A stretch of 64,000 nt of DNA, taken from positions 310,001 to 374,000 of the forward strand of contig NZ_JACHJY010000002.1 of NCBI RefSeq assembly GCF_014203895.1, written 5' to 3'. Below the pieces are notes generated by a model. The model saw only the letters and a program-made list of their open reading frames with translations. It was not told the DNA's origin and made no database searches. The DNA comes from Streptomyces nymphaeiformis. GTDB taxonomy: Bacteria; Actinomycetota; Actinomycetes; Streptomycetales; Streptomycetaceae. Below, piece after piece: positions 52,101 to 58,679 of this stretch; position 1 is the stretch's first letter; each line of letters begins with the position of its first letter. The position numbers were made by a program, and so were the translations under genes.

Positions 52101-52386
52101 CGGCGCGCGGCGCAGGGCAGGAGACCTCGGCCGACCGGCCGTCGGGCGACGAGGCGCTCACCACCAGACCGGCGGGCTCGGCCGGCGCCTCGTACTCCAG
52201 GCGGTAGCGGCCGTCGCCGCCCGTCCGGGTCTCGCCGAGCCCGCTCGTGGACCGCAGCCGCCGGGCGGTGAGCGCGACCCGGGTCCCGGCGGCGGCAGGG
52301 CGGCCGTCCTCGGTGACGGTGCCGGTGACGAGGCGCCGGACCGGTGGTGGGGCGGAGTCGGGTGGGCCGGCGGTCGCTTCGGTCAT
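43141..52386 (-). CDS. Tc toxin TcA subunit (pore-forming, TcB-binding)
   Basis: 3081 aa; TcA pentamers bind host membranes and inject the TcC effector. Residues about 15-110 look like a carboxypeptidase-regulatory/Ig-like domain. The VRP1-like region includes DSCACKECRTLYSQPAYLVD (about 534-553), with YLVDLL typical of TcA, and LPYIDLVNELLE. The neuraminidase-like region is at about 1740-1990 (CGIVHDLSTGVEVVHLFACT by parts). A long Ala/Glu/Arg helical pore-shaft segment lies at about 2440-2730. The TcB-binding C-terminal domain runs from about 2730 to the end (YVSLPEALFDLDTPGHYLRR). It is longer than Photorhabdus TcdA1 (about 2516 aa), mostly in the N-terminal half. No signal peptide. GAGGAG lies before the ATG. 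It is the last gene after three Kelch genes, 38 nt apart. Confidence 0.92.
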   Translation of the reverse strand: MTEATAGPPDSAPPPVRRLVTGTVTEDGRPAAAGTRVALTARRLRSTSGLGETRTGGDGRYRLEYEAPAEPAGLVVSASSPDGRSAEVSCPAPRAEETLDVALPADPRTEYARVLTALAPLLDGTDPAGLTPEEAGFLGHASGVEPDRVRLVAAAARLAAGTGQPAEPFYGLLRRGLPDDLAELALRRTSAVRDALTAAAETRLIDSADGAEELVAAVRAGQLGAEGRAGSVSSPRTTGVDSAASVDGARPSALARLFTLTIPDPEVRQRLFSAHLDHDGPEDRAHETLLTVGAPPATIERLSLALELSKVADGHPELVGALLDRFDSGELAHPRELVRLDGHWEGLVAEAGGPPHASPPAFTPEEYADELRSRAERTYPTAYVAHRLATDPAPDTAPAARFLAANPDFDLVSTPVDARSVPDEEARPELAALQRVYRVAPRFDAVRALRDEGFSSSAAIAGVARDTFAARMAEHLDEAEAHAVHARALRVHAAAVNLVADLRTAGQFEVPWLPRVEEHADLVPDWGELFGSADSCACKECRTLYSQPAYLVDLLYFLKRAPSSGTMGELGESPMADTLYARRPDLWHVKLSCDNTDLTLPYIDLVNELLENALVRDPATGDEVRQSSGDSAHLRIQPQWTNEGAYNRLANAVYPWSLPYDLWADRARSYLGLLGVRREELMATLHPADADSVEVVAEGLGITLGGLRMITGESTEPGRTLAAFYGKPSAMPPQELLNSVSTVRAMMDTAQLDYPDLESVLDTRFVDPDGTLHVVPTDPDHPCATELLRIDGLTTDTLDRLHRFERLRRVLDWPAHRLDRVIATCTPGELTATTLSCLVAVRRLSERFGLPVERLLCLYGPLDTRLYRTGDDPSLYDRLFLDDAVVAGVPGGRNPFTLNAARTEVDSPGDLHSYPLSAALLGILEITDADLAVMLSGPHAVVADTRVTLANLSALVRTVTLARAVRLPVADLLRLFELRGGSPLRPDGRPAPGAVAAGETELPAGRPVRLSPTPVDDPGRRESSAGAGGALGEPPAAADSAAPVRASLADTARFADEVEAILAGGTTVAEVDAVLTATTGPEGSTVPSDATLGSVLTGLRAALRAVSEQTAQTTDDTGSLTGRQLSLLGWEPARVEQAVATLLGTAVYAVEVPNDVGSRPYPADLPVRFEPGSDGQGLLRFTGPMTLAQRDRMYALGSGELWGIYVRKLFAGPRDFVTTRMNAYRIPLYRTPLTAMPADLVLPPELVGKVFHDPSAGTLCSLGHRSQDEIDALSAASGDEDFQRAVHLLQGVQGEPIEGENKFLDRSHADALFDEPQSPADRFRLVLSVLLPELRRRIGETTVKLQLGQATGLDAASADALLGTWLRALSVPGPLVLDFLDPAFVDSDPAVAVTRTGFPVQFTALALLHRVALVLARLRVTGEELPWVMGYATGAGWLDLATLPPARVEGASPLYRPFVRLLDLLALRQTVPGGSDTLGAVLAAGHEPGAFPYRVFDTLSARTGWDREDVEVLCTGSMLGIGLPGELGDERGLGKLRAAFSLLRRLGVSAARALAWIPSLLPMDIVQSVQMAAKARFSPEDWLTAAVPVADALRERQRAALVSYLVAYPLTTSVGFPYWKDVNGLYDHFLLDVEMGNCRLTTRMAQAINTVQLFVQRVLLGLEPRVRPGDDETWEQWEWMKRYRLWEANQKVFLYPENYFQPDLRAGASPLFTTLRNELMQKEVVGDNMEEVYRGYVDRLDSVARLQPCGIVHDLSTGVEVVHLFACTESAPRVFHHRTWTRNRTTWTPWEKIELDIDTPALVPVVWNRRLHLMWPTFVKVGDAKAITTLPDPMKADSAIEAPSPYWKIQLNWTQYANGAWQPKRITQDTITTLKWPQRFEEDEANPFQNTGPYRLYPQVDPVSGELTVWSVHNFASFVNPDPARGTVSGAFRFGRRTGAVSTVPTLFVHEDDPQHNSRGQRFIAPTDTQNINNEFVQHHPPNLPAGYRDRVHLPELTQFWGSDLVLANPQGDHLFRIQLPVSFVSPSGWFLDSGTVTDGARSYHVTADTRTTKPRFRFTAMYHPHVELFTRLLDEGGTEALFDRSVQLDPGAKWPLFDFASYQPQDSVSPERPSEAEVDFTPEGTYADYNWELFFHIPLLMAQRLSANQRFAEAQRWFHTIFDPTSRSGGEAPARYWITKPFFQQEDYQRDRIEDILKRLAEGDDGERRRVEEWLAHPFQPDVIAKFRTTAYQKAVVMRYLDNLIAWGDSLFREGTLEAVNQATQMYLLAAELLGSRPVSVPPPNEPAPLSYAELRSRGTAAPDPVTAAEHLIPAGGTEAPPTRIAPGLGLGWLTYFRIPPNDKLLGYWDTVEDRLYKIRHCQDIEGVQRAFELFGAPIDPALLVGAVASGADLASVPEDLGGPLPHYRFTTMVAKAREYTAEVKSFGALLLSALEKRDAEALARLRSSHETSLLDAVREVRLAQVTAEAHAVAGLRQAREAATKRQDYYGSRRKMNAGEKVHEALTWTGIGTQSVAAVIDMTVSVMRLLPELKLGVPTTLGATWGGTNLGEALKGLSGSLSQIAGTFHSGASLAATLAGYERRSEDWDFQKGQADSDVANFDAQIAAAVVRHENARRELASHDLQAAHTREADRFLHDKYTGQELYDWMVGQLSTSYFQAYQLAYETAKRAEQAMRYELGTDGPPLVRFGHWDTLRKGLLAGERLASDLNRLDAAYLAENAREFELSKAVSLAQLDPNALLSLKETGSCYVSLPEALFDLDTPGHYLRRIKTVSFTVPCVGGPYTSVNLTATLLRSSVRTDPRLPGNRYARQSPDGRFRDYAGPIQSVVTSSGQDDSGLFETGLRDERFLPFEGAGVIGEWRLSLPQEFRQFDYESIADVVMHLRYTARDGGSGLADRAVSELRDGLNGWLHAHGGKGLLRAYSARRELGDQWYRFVSGASPTLRFPVSKRWFPRLFADDGIELADPTVVLVLSTDLVPDGTKRYVDCYGSGTTDLRVTLTPPGGGGTPSTLSADPQLKGQPRARFTDAGGRVAEHDEDWLLTVPVQGLDPLLRKDGGLNPDAVVDVLLVWEYEVTRVA

Positions 52387-52424
52387 GGCGGAACTCCTCT
52401 GTGCCGTGGGGGAGGGGCGAGCGA

Positions 52425-53570
52425 TTACGCGGTGAACAGTTCGCTGGTGCGGGTGAGACGGAGGAACGAGCCGGAGGGGGCGGCCGGTCCGGTCCGCACG
52501 GAGCCGCCCGCGACCAGGACCCGGCCGTCGGCGAGGACGGCCGCGGCGAAGTCGATCCGCCCGACCGCCATCCCCGGCCCCTCCGTCCAGGTCCCGAAGC
52601 GCGGGTCGTAGCGGGCGGTGCTGCGGTAACCGGCCTCGCCCAGCGCGTCGTCGGTGCCGCCCATCACGAGGACCTCCCCGGTGGGCAGGCGCACCGCCTG
52701 GTGCAGCGCCCGGCCGCAGGGCATGTCCGCCTCACGGCTCCAGGTGCCGGTCGCCGGGTCGTAGCGCTCGGCCGTGGCCCGGCTGTACGGGTCGGGGCGG
52801 CCCTGCGTGCCCGCGTCGGGGTCGCCCCCGCCGGTGGCGAGGACCGTCCCGTCGGCCAGGGTCGTGAGCCGGTGTCCCGTACGGGCCGCGAAGAAGCCGC
52901 CCGTCACCGTCCAGCGGCCGGTGGCGGGGTCGTAGCGCTCGCAGTACGCGAGCCCCGCGCCGGTCCGCCAGTCGCGCCGGGTCGCCGCCCAGCCGCCCGC
53001 GACGAGCACCCCGCCGCCGGGCAGGGCCACGGCCGGGTGGAGGGAGCGGGCGTCGGTCATGGAGCCCGTGGGGGCCCAGAGCCCCGACGCCGGGTCGAAG
53101 ACCTCGGCCGAGGCGAGGGAGCGCTCGCTGTCGGCGGAGCGGGCCGTGGTGCCGCCGGCCACGAGCACCCGGCCGTCCGGGAGGAGGGTCGCGGAATGCC
53201 CGCAGCGCGCCTGCCCCATCCGCCCGCCGTCCGACCAGCTCCGCTCGGCGGGGTCGTACAGCTCGGCGCTGTCCAGTGGTCGTACGGGGAAGCCGGACGC
53301 CCTGCCGGAGCCGCCGGTCACCAGGACGCGTCCGTCGGCGAGCAGGGTGGTCGAGTGCATCCGCCGCGCCTCGCGCAACGGTGCCGCCGTGGTCCACGCC
53401 CCGGCGCGCGGGTCGAAGAGCGCGGTCCCGTCCTGCGGGCCGAGCCGTTCGTCGCCGCCGCCGGCGATCAGGACCCGCCCGTCCTTGAGCCGTACCGCGG
53501 CGCTCTCCGCTCCGAACAGGTTCCGCTCCCACGGCAGTTCGCCGGCCGGTGCCCACTGCCCTCGGCTCAT
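52425..53570 (-). CDS. Seven-blade Kelch-repeat protein, copy 1
   Basis: 381 aa. Seven Kelch-type blade motifs are visible, for example RVLIAGGG, RVLVTGGS, RVLVAGGT, GVLVAGGW, TVLATGGG, EVLVMGGT and RVLVAGGS, so a closed seven-blade propeller of the galactose-oxidase/Kelch kind is likely. No signal peptide, no transmembrane segment and no recognisable catalytic domain. Its ATG overlaps the stop of the previous Kelch gene (ATGA), and the TcA gene begins 38 nt after its stop. Probably part of the toxin operon. Its role (cargo, binding adaptor or assembly factor) is unknown. Confidence 0.85.
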   Translation of the reverse strand: MSRGQWAPAGELPWERNLFGAESAAVRLKDGRVLIAGGGDERLGPQDGTALFDPRAGAWTTAAPLREARRMHSTTLLADGRVLVTGGSGRASGFPVRPLDSAELYDPAERSWSDGGRMGQARCGHSATLLPDGRVLVAGGTTARSADSERSLASAEVFDPASGLWAPTGSMTDARSLHPAVALPGGGVLVAGGWAATRRDWRTGAGLAYCERYDPATGRWTVTGGFFAARTGHRLTTLADGTVLATGGGDPDAGTQGRPDPYSRATAERYDPATGTWSREADMPCGRALHQAVRLPTGEVLVMGGTDDALGEAGYRSTARYDPRFGTWTEGPGMAVGRIDFAAAVLADGRVLVAGGSVRTGPAAPSGSFLRLTRTSELFTA

Positions 53571-54790
53571 GGCGCGAACACCTCCGCCGAGCGGGCCGGG
53601 ACGCCCTCGCCGGCGCGGGGTGCGGCGGCGTCCATGCGGGAGACGCCGCCGGCCGCGAGCACCCGCCCGTCCCCGAGCACGGTCGCCCCGAACGACCACC
53701 GGCCGGTGAGCTGGGGCCCCGCGGCCTCCCAGCGCCCGGCGCCGTCCCGCAGGCGCAGCGTGCTCGCGAACCCCGTGTGCAGGCAGGCGCTCTCGGTGCC
53801 GCCGAAGACCAGCACGCCGTCCCCGGTCGCCGCCGCCCGGTGGTAGGAGCGTCCCCACGGCAGCGGCGGCCCCGGGCGCCAGACGCCCGTCGCCACGTCG
53901 TAGATCTCGGTGCTCGCCAGGCTGTACGGGTGGAAGCGGGCGTCGTCCGAGGAGCGGCCGGGGTCCCCGCCGACGGCGAGCACGGAGCCGTCGGGGAGGG
54001 GCACGGCCTGGTGCAGGGCGCGGGCCTCGCGCAGCGACCCGGTCGGCCGCCAGGTGCCGCTCCCCGGTTCGTACACCTCGCAGAGGCCGAGGGACGGGGA
54101 GGCGCCGTACCGCGTGGTGGCGACCATGCCGCCCACGGCGAGGACGCGGCCGCCGGGCAGGGGCACCGCCGCGTGGCCCCAGCGGGCCACGGTCATGGCG
54201 CCCGTCGGCGTCCAGGTCTCGTGCACCGGGTCGAAGACCTCGGCGCCGGCGAGGGTGAGCATGTCGTGGGCGGAGCGCGGCCGCTGGCCGCCCGCGACCA
54301 GGACCCGTCCGTCGTCGAGCACCGTCGCCGAGTGCCCGTTGCGTGCCTCGGTCATCTCCGTCGTGGCCCGCCAGGTCCCGCTGCCGGGCTCGAACAGCTC
54401 GGCGTGGCCGACGGTCGGCTGCGGATAGGCCTGCCGTCCGGGAACACCCCCGGCGGCGAGCGCGCGGCCGTCGCGGAGCGCCGTGAGCGAGTGCAGGCGC
54501 CGGCCCAGGAGCAGGGACCCGGTCACCGTCCACGAGCCGGGACCCGGCTCGTACACGCAGGAGTCGTCCAGGGAGACCAGGAGCGGGCCCGCGCCGCCCG
54601 CGGCGAGCGCCCGGCCGTCCTCGAGGGTGACCGGACCCTCGTACTGGCCGTGCCAGTAGACCAGGGGAACCGGCAGGTCCCCGGCGGCCGTCCAGCCGCC
54701 CCCTCCGGTCCGCACGGCAAGGCCGTGCCCGGCCGGAGCCGATGCCGTGCCCGCGGCCGTGCCCGCTCCGCCGGCCAGTAGGTCGCGCAC
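53567..54790 (-). CDS. Seven-blade Kelch-repeat protein, copy 2
   Basis: 407 aa. Seven blade motifs again: RALAAGGA, RALAAGGV, RVLVAGGQ, RVLAVGGM, SVLAVGGD, GVLVFGGT and RVLAAGGV. The GTG start at 54790 is chosen because GAGGAG lies 5 nt upstream and the previous stop is only 16 nt away. No export signal is seen. It is a clear paralogue of its two neighbours and is coupled to the next gene by ATGA. Confidence 0.82.
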   Translation of the reverse strand: MRDLLAGGAGTAAGTASAPAGHGLAVRTGGGGWTAAGDLPVPLVYWHGQYEGPVTLEDGRALAAGGAGPLLVSLDDSCVYEPGPGSWTVTGSLLLGRRLHSLTALRDGRALAAGGVPGRQAYPQPTVGHAELFEPGSGTWRATTEMTEARNGHSATVLDDGRVLVAGGQRPRSAHDMLTLAGAEVFDPVHETWTPTGAMTVARWGHAAVPLPGGRVLAVGGMVATTRYGASPSLGLCEVYEPGSGTWRPTGSLREARALHQAVPLPDGSVLAVGGDPGRSSDDARFHPYSLASTEIYDVATGVWRPGPPLPWGRSYHRAAATGDGVLVFGGTESACLHTGFASTLRLRDGAGRWEAAGPQLTGRWSFGATVLGDGRVLAAGGVSRMDAAAPRAGEGVPARSAEVFAP

Positions 54791-54806
54791 TGCCACTCCT
54801 CGCGCA

Positions 54807-56021
54807 TCAGGGCGTGTAGATCTCGGTGGCGGCGGTGACCTGGTCCTCGCCCGGCACCGGGGCCGCCGCACCGGAGTGGGTGAGACCGCCCAGGACGAGC
54901 ACCCGCCCGTCCGGCAGGGCCAGCGCGGCCGGGGCCCAGCGGCCCTCGGCCATCGGGAACTCGTCGGACCAGGCGCGGGCGCCCGGGTCGTACAGCACGG
55001 CGTTCTGGTAGCCGACGGCGAGCGAGGAGTCGTCCGTGCCGCCGAGCACGAGCACGGCGCCCGACTTCAGCCGCACCGCCCGGTGATGACTGCGCCCCCA
55101 CGGCATGTCGCTGTCGGCGCTCCAGGTGCCCGCGGTCGGGTCGTAGCGCTCGGTCGTCCACTGGCTGTACGGGTCGTAGGCCCAGTCCTCGTCCCGGAAG
55201 CCCCGCATGTCCCCGCCCGTGACGAGCACGCCGCCGCCGAGGAGCAGGGTCGCCTGATGGCCCTTGCGGGCGGTGGCGAGGGTGCCGGTCGGCGTCCAGG
55301 TGGCGTCGCCGGGCCGGAACAGCTCGCAGTGGCCGAGCGCCGCGTAACTGCCCCGCCCCACCGCGAGCGCCCCGCCGACGAGCAGCACCCGGCCGTCGTC
55401 GAACCGCACCGCCGGGTGCCCGAACCGGGCGTCGGTCATCGGGGCGCGCACCTGCGTCCACCGCCGGGTGCCGGGGTCGTACAGCTCGGCGGTGCGCAGG
55501 GTGCGCAGGGAGTGGTCGTCGCGGGCCGTGCAGCCGCCGGCGACGAGCAGACGGCCGTCCTTCAGGGCGGTCGCCGAATGGGAGAAGCGGCCCTCGGAGA
55601 GCCCTCCGACGGGGACCCAGCCGCCGCCGGCGGGGTCGTACAACTCGGCCGTGGCCAGGCCGACGGGAGGTACTCCGGGGCCCGCTCCGATACCGCCGAC
55701 GGCGAGGATCTGGCCGTTCTCCAGGCGGGTCAGGGTGTGCAGCCGGCGGGCCTGCCGCAGCGGTGGCGTGGACGTCCAGACGCCGGTCGACACGGTGAGG
55801 ACCATGCTGCCGTCGGTCGGCAGCCGGCGCCCGTCCTCGCCGCCCGCGATCAGGACCTCGTCGTCGCGGAGGACGGCCGCCGCGTCGGACGGCTGGGCCC
55901 AGAACCCCGCGTACGGCATGTCGGCAGCCGACTGCCACACGCCCGGCGTGATCCCCGTCGCGGCGGGCGACGTCCCGTCCCGGATGCCGCGGACCCGCGG
56001 CGGGCGCATCCGTTCCCACAC
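54807..56021 (-). CDS. Seven-blade Kelch-repeat protein, copy 3 (first gene of the toxin operon)
   Basis: 404 aa. Seven blade motifs: EVLIAGGE, QILAVGGI, RLLVAGGC, RVLLVGGA, GVLVTGGD, AVLVLGGT and RVLVLGGL. GTG 56021 is preceded by GAGGAGG at 7-8 nt; a longer start at 56075 is possible but has no ribosome site I can see. No signal peptide. First gene of the run Kelch-Kelch-Kelch-TcA. It follows a hairpin terminator that separates it from the acyl-CoA dehydrogenase operon, so a promoter should lie in the about 60 bp between; I cannot identify one with confidence. Confidence 0.82.
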   Translation of the reverse strand: MWERMRPPRVRGIRDGTSPAATGITPGVWQSAADMPYAGFWAQPSDAAAVLRDDEVLIAGGEDGRRLPTDGSMVLTVSTGVWTSTPPLRQARRLHTLTRLENGQILAVGGIGAGPGVPPVGLATAELYDPAGGGWVPVGGLSEGRFSHSATALKDGRLLVAGGCTARDDHSLRTLRTAELYDPGTRRWTQVRAPMTDARFGHPAVRFDDGRVLLVGGALAVGRGSYAALGHCELFRPGDATWTPTGTLATARKGHQATLLLGGGVLVTGGDMRGFRDEDWAYDPYSQWTTERYDPTAGTWSADSDMPWGRSHHRAVRLKSGAVLVLGGTDDSSLAVGYQNAVLYDPGARAWSDEFPMAEGRWAPAALALPDGRVLVLGGLTHSGAAAPVPGEDQVTAATEIYTP

Positions 56022-56082
56022 GATGCCGCACCTCCTCGTCGGGGCGTTCCTCCCCGGGGAGTTGGGCGCGAACACACCAGGT

Positions 56083-56124
56083 CATCCGTCCGGAGTAGGA
56101 AGAAACGATCACTCCGGACGGATG
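56083..56124 (-). terminator. Terminator of the acyl-CoA dehydrogenase operon
   Basis: CATCCGTCCGGAGT, 14-nt loop, ACTCCGGACGGATG: perfect 14-bp stem 27 nt past the acyl-CoA dehydrogenase stop and ahead of the Kelch-TcA operon. Confidence 0.8.
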
Positions 56125-56151
56125 GGTGACGTGGGTGCCTCCGTGCGGTCC

Positions 56152-57225
56152 TCAGACCGCGATCAGGCCCAAGTCGGCCGCCAGACGGGCGCGGTGCCAC
56201 GCCGGGGGGCCGAAGAGCTGCGCCGAGCCGTGCGCCCGCTTGAAGTAGCGGTGGGCGTCGTGCTCCCAGGTGATGCCGATGCCGCCGTGCAGCTGGATCA
56301 TCTCGCCCGCCACCGTCGAGAACGCCTCAGAGCAGGCGGACTTGGCGGCGGCCGCGCGTCGGCTCAGCTCCGGGTCGCCCGTGGCGGCGGCGAGGGACGC
56401 GCCGAGCGCGGCCGACCGCGCCGACTCGACCAGGACGTACGCGTCCGCGAGACGGTGCTTGACCGCCTGGAAGGAACCGATCGTCCGGCCGAACTGGACC
56501 CGCTCCCCGGCGTAGGCGAGCGTGACGTCGAGGCAGCGGGAGGCGGCGCCGACCTGCTCGGCGGCGAGTGCCGTGCAGGCCAGGTCGAGGACGTGCGAGA
56601 GGATCCGGTCGCCCGCCCCCTCGGCTCCGACGAGCCGGCCCTCCGCCTCCGTGAGCACCACCCGCGCCTGCGCCCGGGTGGAGTCCATCGTCACGGCCGC
56701 CTCGCGGTCCACGCCCGTACCGTCCACGGGCACCTCGAAGAGCGAGACCCCCGCTCCGGAACGGGCCGCCACGAGCAGGACACCGGCTTCCGCGCCGTCG
56801 AGCACGTGCTCCTTGGCGCCGGTGATCCGCCAGCTCCCCCCGGGCCCGGGGGCGGCCTCGGCCCGTACGGCCGACGGGTCCCACGAACCCAGCTCGGCCC
56901 ACGCCAGGGCGCCCACCCCGGCGCCCGAGGCGAGATCCGGCAGCAGCCGCGCGCAGGCCGCCGCGTCGTCCGAGGCGAGCAGCGCGCCCGCCACGAGCAC
57001 CGCGGAGCCGAGGTACGGGACGGGGCTGAGCTCCCGTCCCAGCTCCTCCATCACCACGTGGACCTCCTGGGCCCCGTACCCGGCGCCCCCGTACTCCTCG
57101 GGGACCGCGAGGCCGGCGACGCCGATCTGCTCGGTGAGCGGCCGCCAGGCCGCGCCGTCCGCGTGGCGTCCGAGCACGGCCCGCACGGCGGACCGCAGTT
57201 CTTCCTGTTCCTCCGTCAGCCTCAT
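56152..57225 (-). CDS. Acyl-CoA dehydrogenase (short, beta-type subunit)
   Basis: 357 aa. FAD-dependent alpha,beta-desaturation of acyl-CoA. N-terminal helical domain (RLTEEQEELRSAVRAVLGR; GLAVPEEYGGAGYGAQE), middle beta domain and C-terminal helices with RVQFGRTIGSFQAVKHRLAD near 245. It ends HDAHRYFKRAHGSAQLFG and lacks the IYAGxNEIQ segment of the two longer paralogues in this cluster. Such short subunits often pair with a long one in the alpha2-beta2 dehydrogenases of steroid breakdown. ATG overlaps the stop of the transporter gene (ATGA). Last gene of the leftward operon. Confidence 0.9.
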   Translation of the reverse strand: MRLTEEQEELRSAVRAVLGRHADGAAWRPLTEQIGVAGLAVPEEYGGAGYGAQEVHVVMEELGRELSPVPYLGSAVLVAGALLASDDAAACARLLPDLASGAGVGALAWAELGSWDPSAVRAEAAPGPGGSWRITGAKEHVLDGAEAGVLLVAARSGAGVSLFEVPVDGTGVDREAAVTMDSTRAQARVVLTEAEGRLVGAEGAGDRILSHVLDLACTALAAEQVGAASRCLDVTLAYAGERVQFGRTIGSFQAVKHRLADAYVLVESARSAALGASLAAATGDPELSRRAAAAKSACSEAFSTVAGEMIQLHGGIGITWEHDAHRYFKRAHGSAQLFGPPAWHRARLAADLGLIAV

Positions 57226-58592
57226 GCCTGTGCTCCTCTCGATGCCGGACGGGTACGGGGCCGCTCGGTCGGTGCCGACAGGTCCTCGTCCGACAGGTCC
57301 CGGCCCCGGGTCTCGGCCGTGCGCCAGACGGCGAGCGCGGTCACGAGCCCGCAGACCACGGCGAGCACCACGAGCGGGGTGCTGCGGATGTCGTCGGAGC
57401 GGGAGAGCAGGCTGCCGGCGAACATCGGGGTGAAGCCGCCGCCGATCAGCGCGGCCAGCTGGTAGCCGAGCGAGGCGCCGGTGTAGCGGACGCGGGTGCC
57501 GAACATCTCCGAGAGCAGCGGTCCCAGCGGCGCGTACATCGCGGACTGCACCACCTGGCCGATCACCATGCCGAGGATCAGCAGCGCGGGGGAGCGGGCG
57601 TCGACCAGGGCGTACACGGGGAAGGCGAGCAGCACGACGCCGGCGGCACCGCCGAGGACGACGCCCCGGCGGCCGACGCGGTCGGAGAGCGCGGAGAACA
57701 GCGGGATGGACACGAGGCCCGTGACCGAGGTGAACAGGAGCCCGGTCATCACCTCGGAGGTGGCGTACCCGATGGCCGTGGCGTAGGTGAGCATGAACGT
57801 GCTGATCAGCGCCGTCAGGGCGAACGGGCCGATGCCGACGGCGCACGCGAGGACGAGGTTGCGGGGCCTGCGCAGCACCTGCGCCAGCGGGACGCCGGGA
57901 GCCGACCCGGCGTCCCGGGACTCCGCCGCCTGCCGGAAGAGCGGGCTCTCGCTGATGCTGACGCGGACGTAGAGCCCGATGCCGAGGAGTACCGCACTGA
58001 ACAGGAAGGGGACGCGCCAGCCCCAGGCGAGGAAGGACGCGCGGGGGAGCAGCGAGGCGAGGGTGACGGCGACCGTGGAGAGCAGGAAGCCGATCGGGGA
58101 GCCCATCTGCATCACGCCGCTCCACAGGCCGCGGCGCCGGGGGTCGGCGTGCTCGACGACCATGAGCGTCGCGCCGGCCCACTCGCCGCCGATGGCGACG
58201 CCCTGGACGACGCGGAACAGCACCAGGAGCACGGGAGCGGCGACGCCGATCGTCCCGTACGTCGGCAGGACACCGATCAGGAAGCTCGCCACGCCCATGA
58301 GGGCCATGGTGAGGACGAGCATGGACTTGCGGCCGAGCCGGTCGCCGAAGTGACCGAAGACGGCGCCGCCGAGCGGGCGCGCCACATAGCCGGCGGCGAG
58401 GGTCCCGAAGGCGGCGATCGTGCCGACGGCGGGATCGGACTCGGGGAAGAACAGCTCGCCGAAGACGAGCGCGGCCATCGTGCCGTACAGCAGGAAGTCG
58501 TAGTACTCGATGACGGTGCCGAGCAGACTCGACAGCGCCACCCTGCGCAGCAGGGCGGGGTCGGAGGATCTCTCGGGGGTGTGCGGGGACAC
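57222..58592 (-). CDS. MFS transporter, metabolite:H+ symporter (MHS) family
   Basis: 456 aa, 12-TM type. The sequence LGTVIEYYDFLLYGTMAALVF near residue 19 (family pattern) and GHFGDRLGRKSML near 85 are typical of the MHS group (shikimate, alpha-ketoglutarate, proline/betaine transporters). GGEWAGATLMVVEH near 137 is another MHS mark. It probably imports an organic acid that feeds the surrounding acyl-CoA dehydrogenases. Start at ATG 58592; 87 bp separate it from the upstream gene's stop. Confidence 0.9.
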   Translation of the reverse strand: MSPHTPERSSDPALLRRVALSSLLGTVIEYYDFLLYGTMAALVFGELFFPESDPAVGTIAAFGTLAAGYVARPLGGAVFGHFGDRLGRKSMLVLTMALMGVASFLIGVLPTYGTIGVAAPVLLVLFRVVQGVAIGGEWAGATLMVVEHADPRRRGLWSGVMQMGSPIGFLLSTVAVTLASLLPRASFLAWGWRVPFLFSAVLLGIGLYVRVSISESPLFRQAAESRDAGSAPGVPLAQVLRRPRNLVLACAVGIGPFALTALISTFMLTYATAIGYATSEVMTGLLFTSVTGLVSIPLFSALSDRVGRRGVVLGGAAGVVLLAFPVYALVDARSPALLILGMVIGQVVQSAMYAPLGPLLSEMFGTRVRYTGASLGYQLAALIGGGFTPMFAGSLLSRSDDIRSTPLVVLAVVCGLVTALAVWRTAETRGRDLSDEDLSAPTERPRTRPASRGAQA

Positions 58593-58679
58593 GCTGACTC
58601 CCGGGTGCGGTAGGGGAACGGTGAGCGGTGTGGGGAGTGTGCGGGTGCCCGCTGCCCGGTCCCGGGCAGCGGGCGCCGG

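Noticed and set aside
52425..56021. Possible CRISPR or DNA repeat array in the Kelch region
   Set aside because: The periodicity is protein-level Kelch blades with variable DNA and spacing, not direct repeats with spacers.
53567..56075. Kelch genes as one broken gene
   Set aside because: Each frame has its own ribosome site, seven complete blades and a stop; the junctions are ordinary operon overlaps, not frameshifts.
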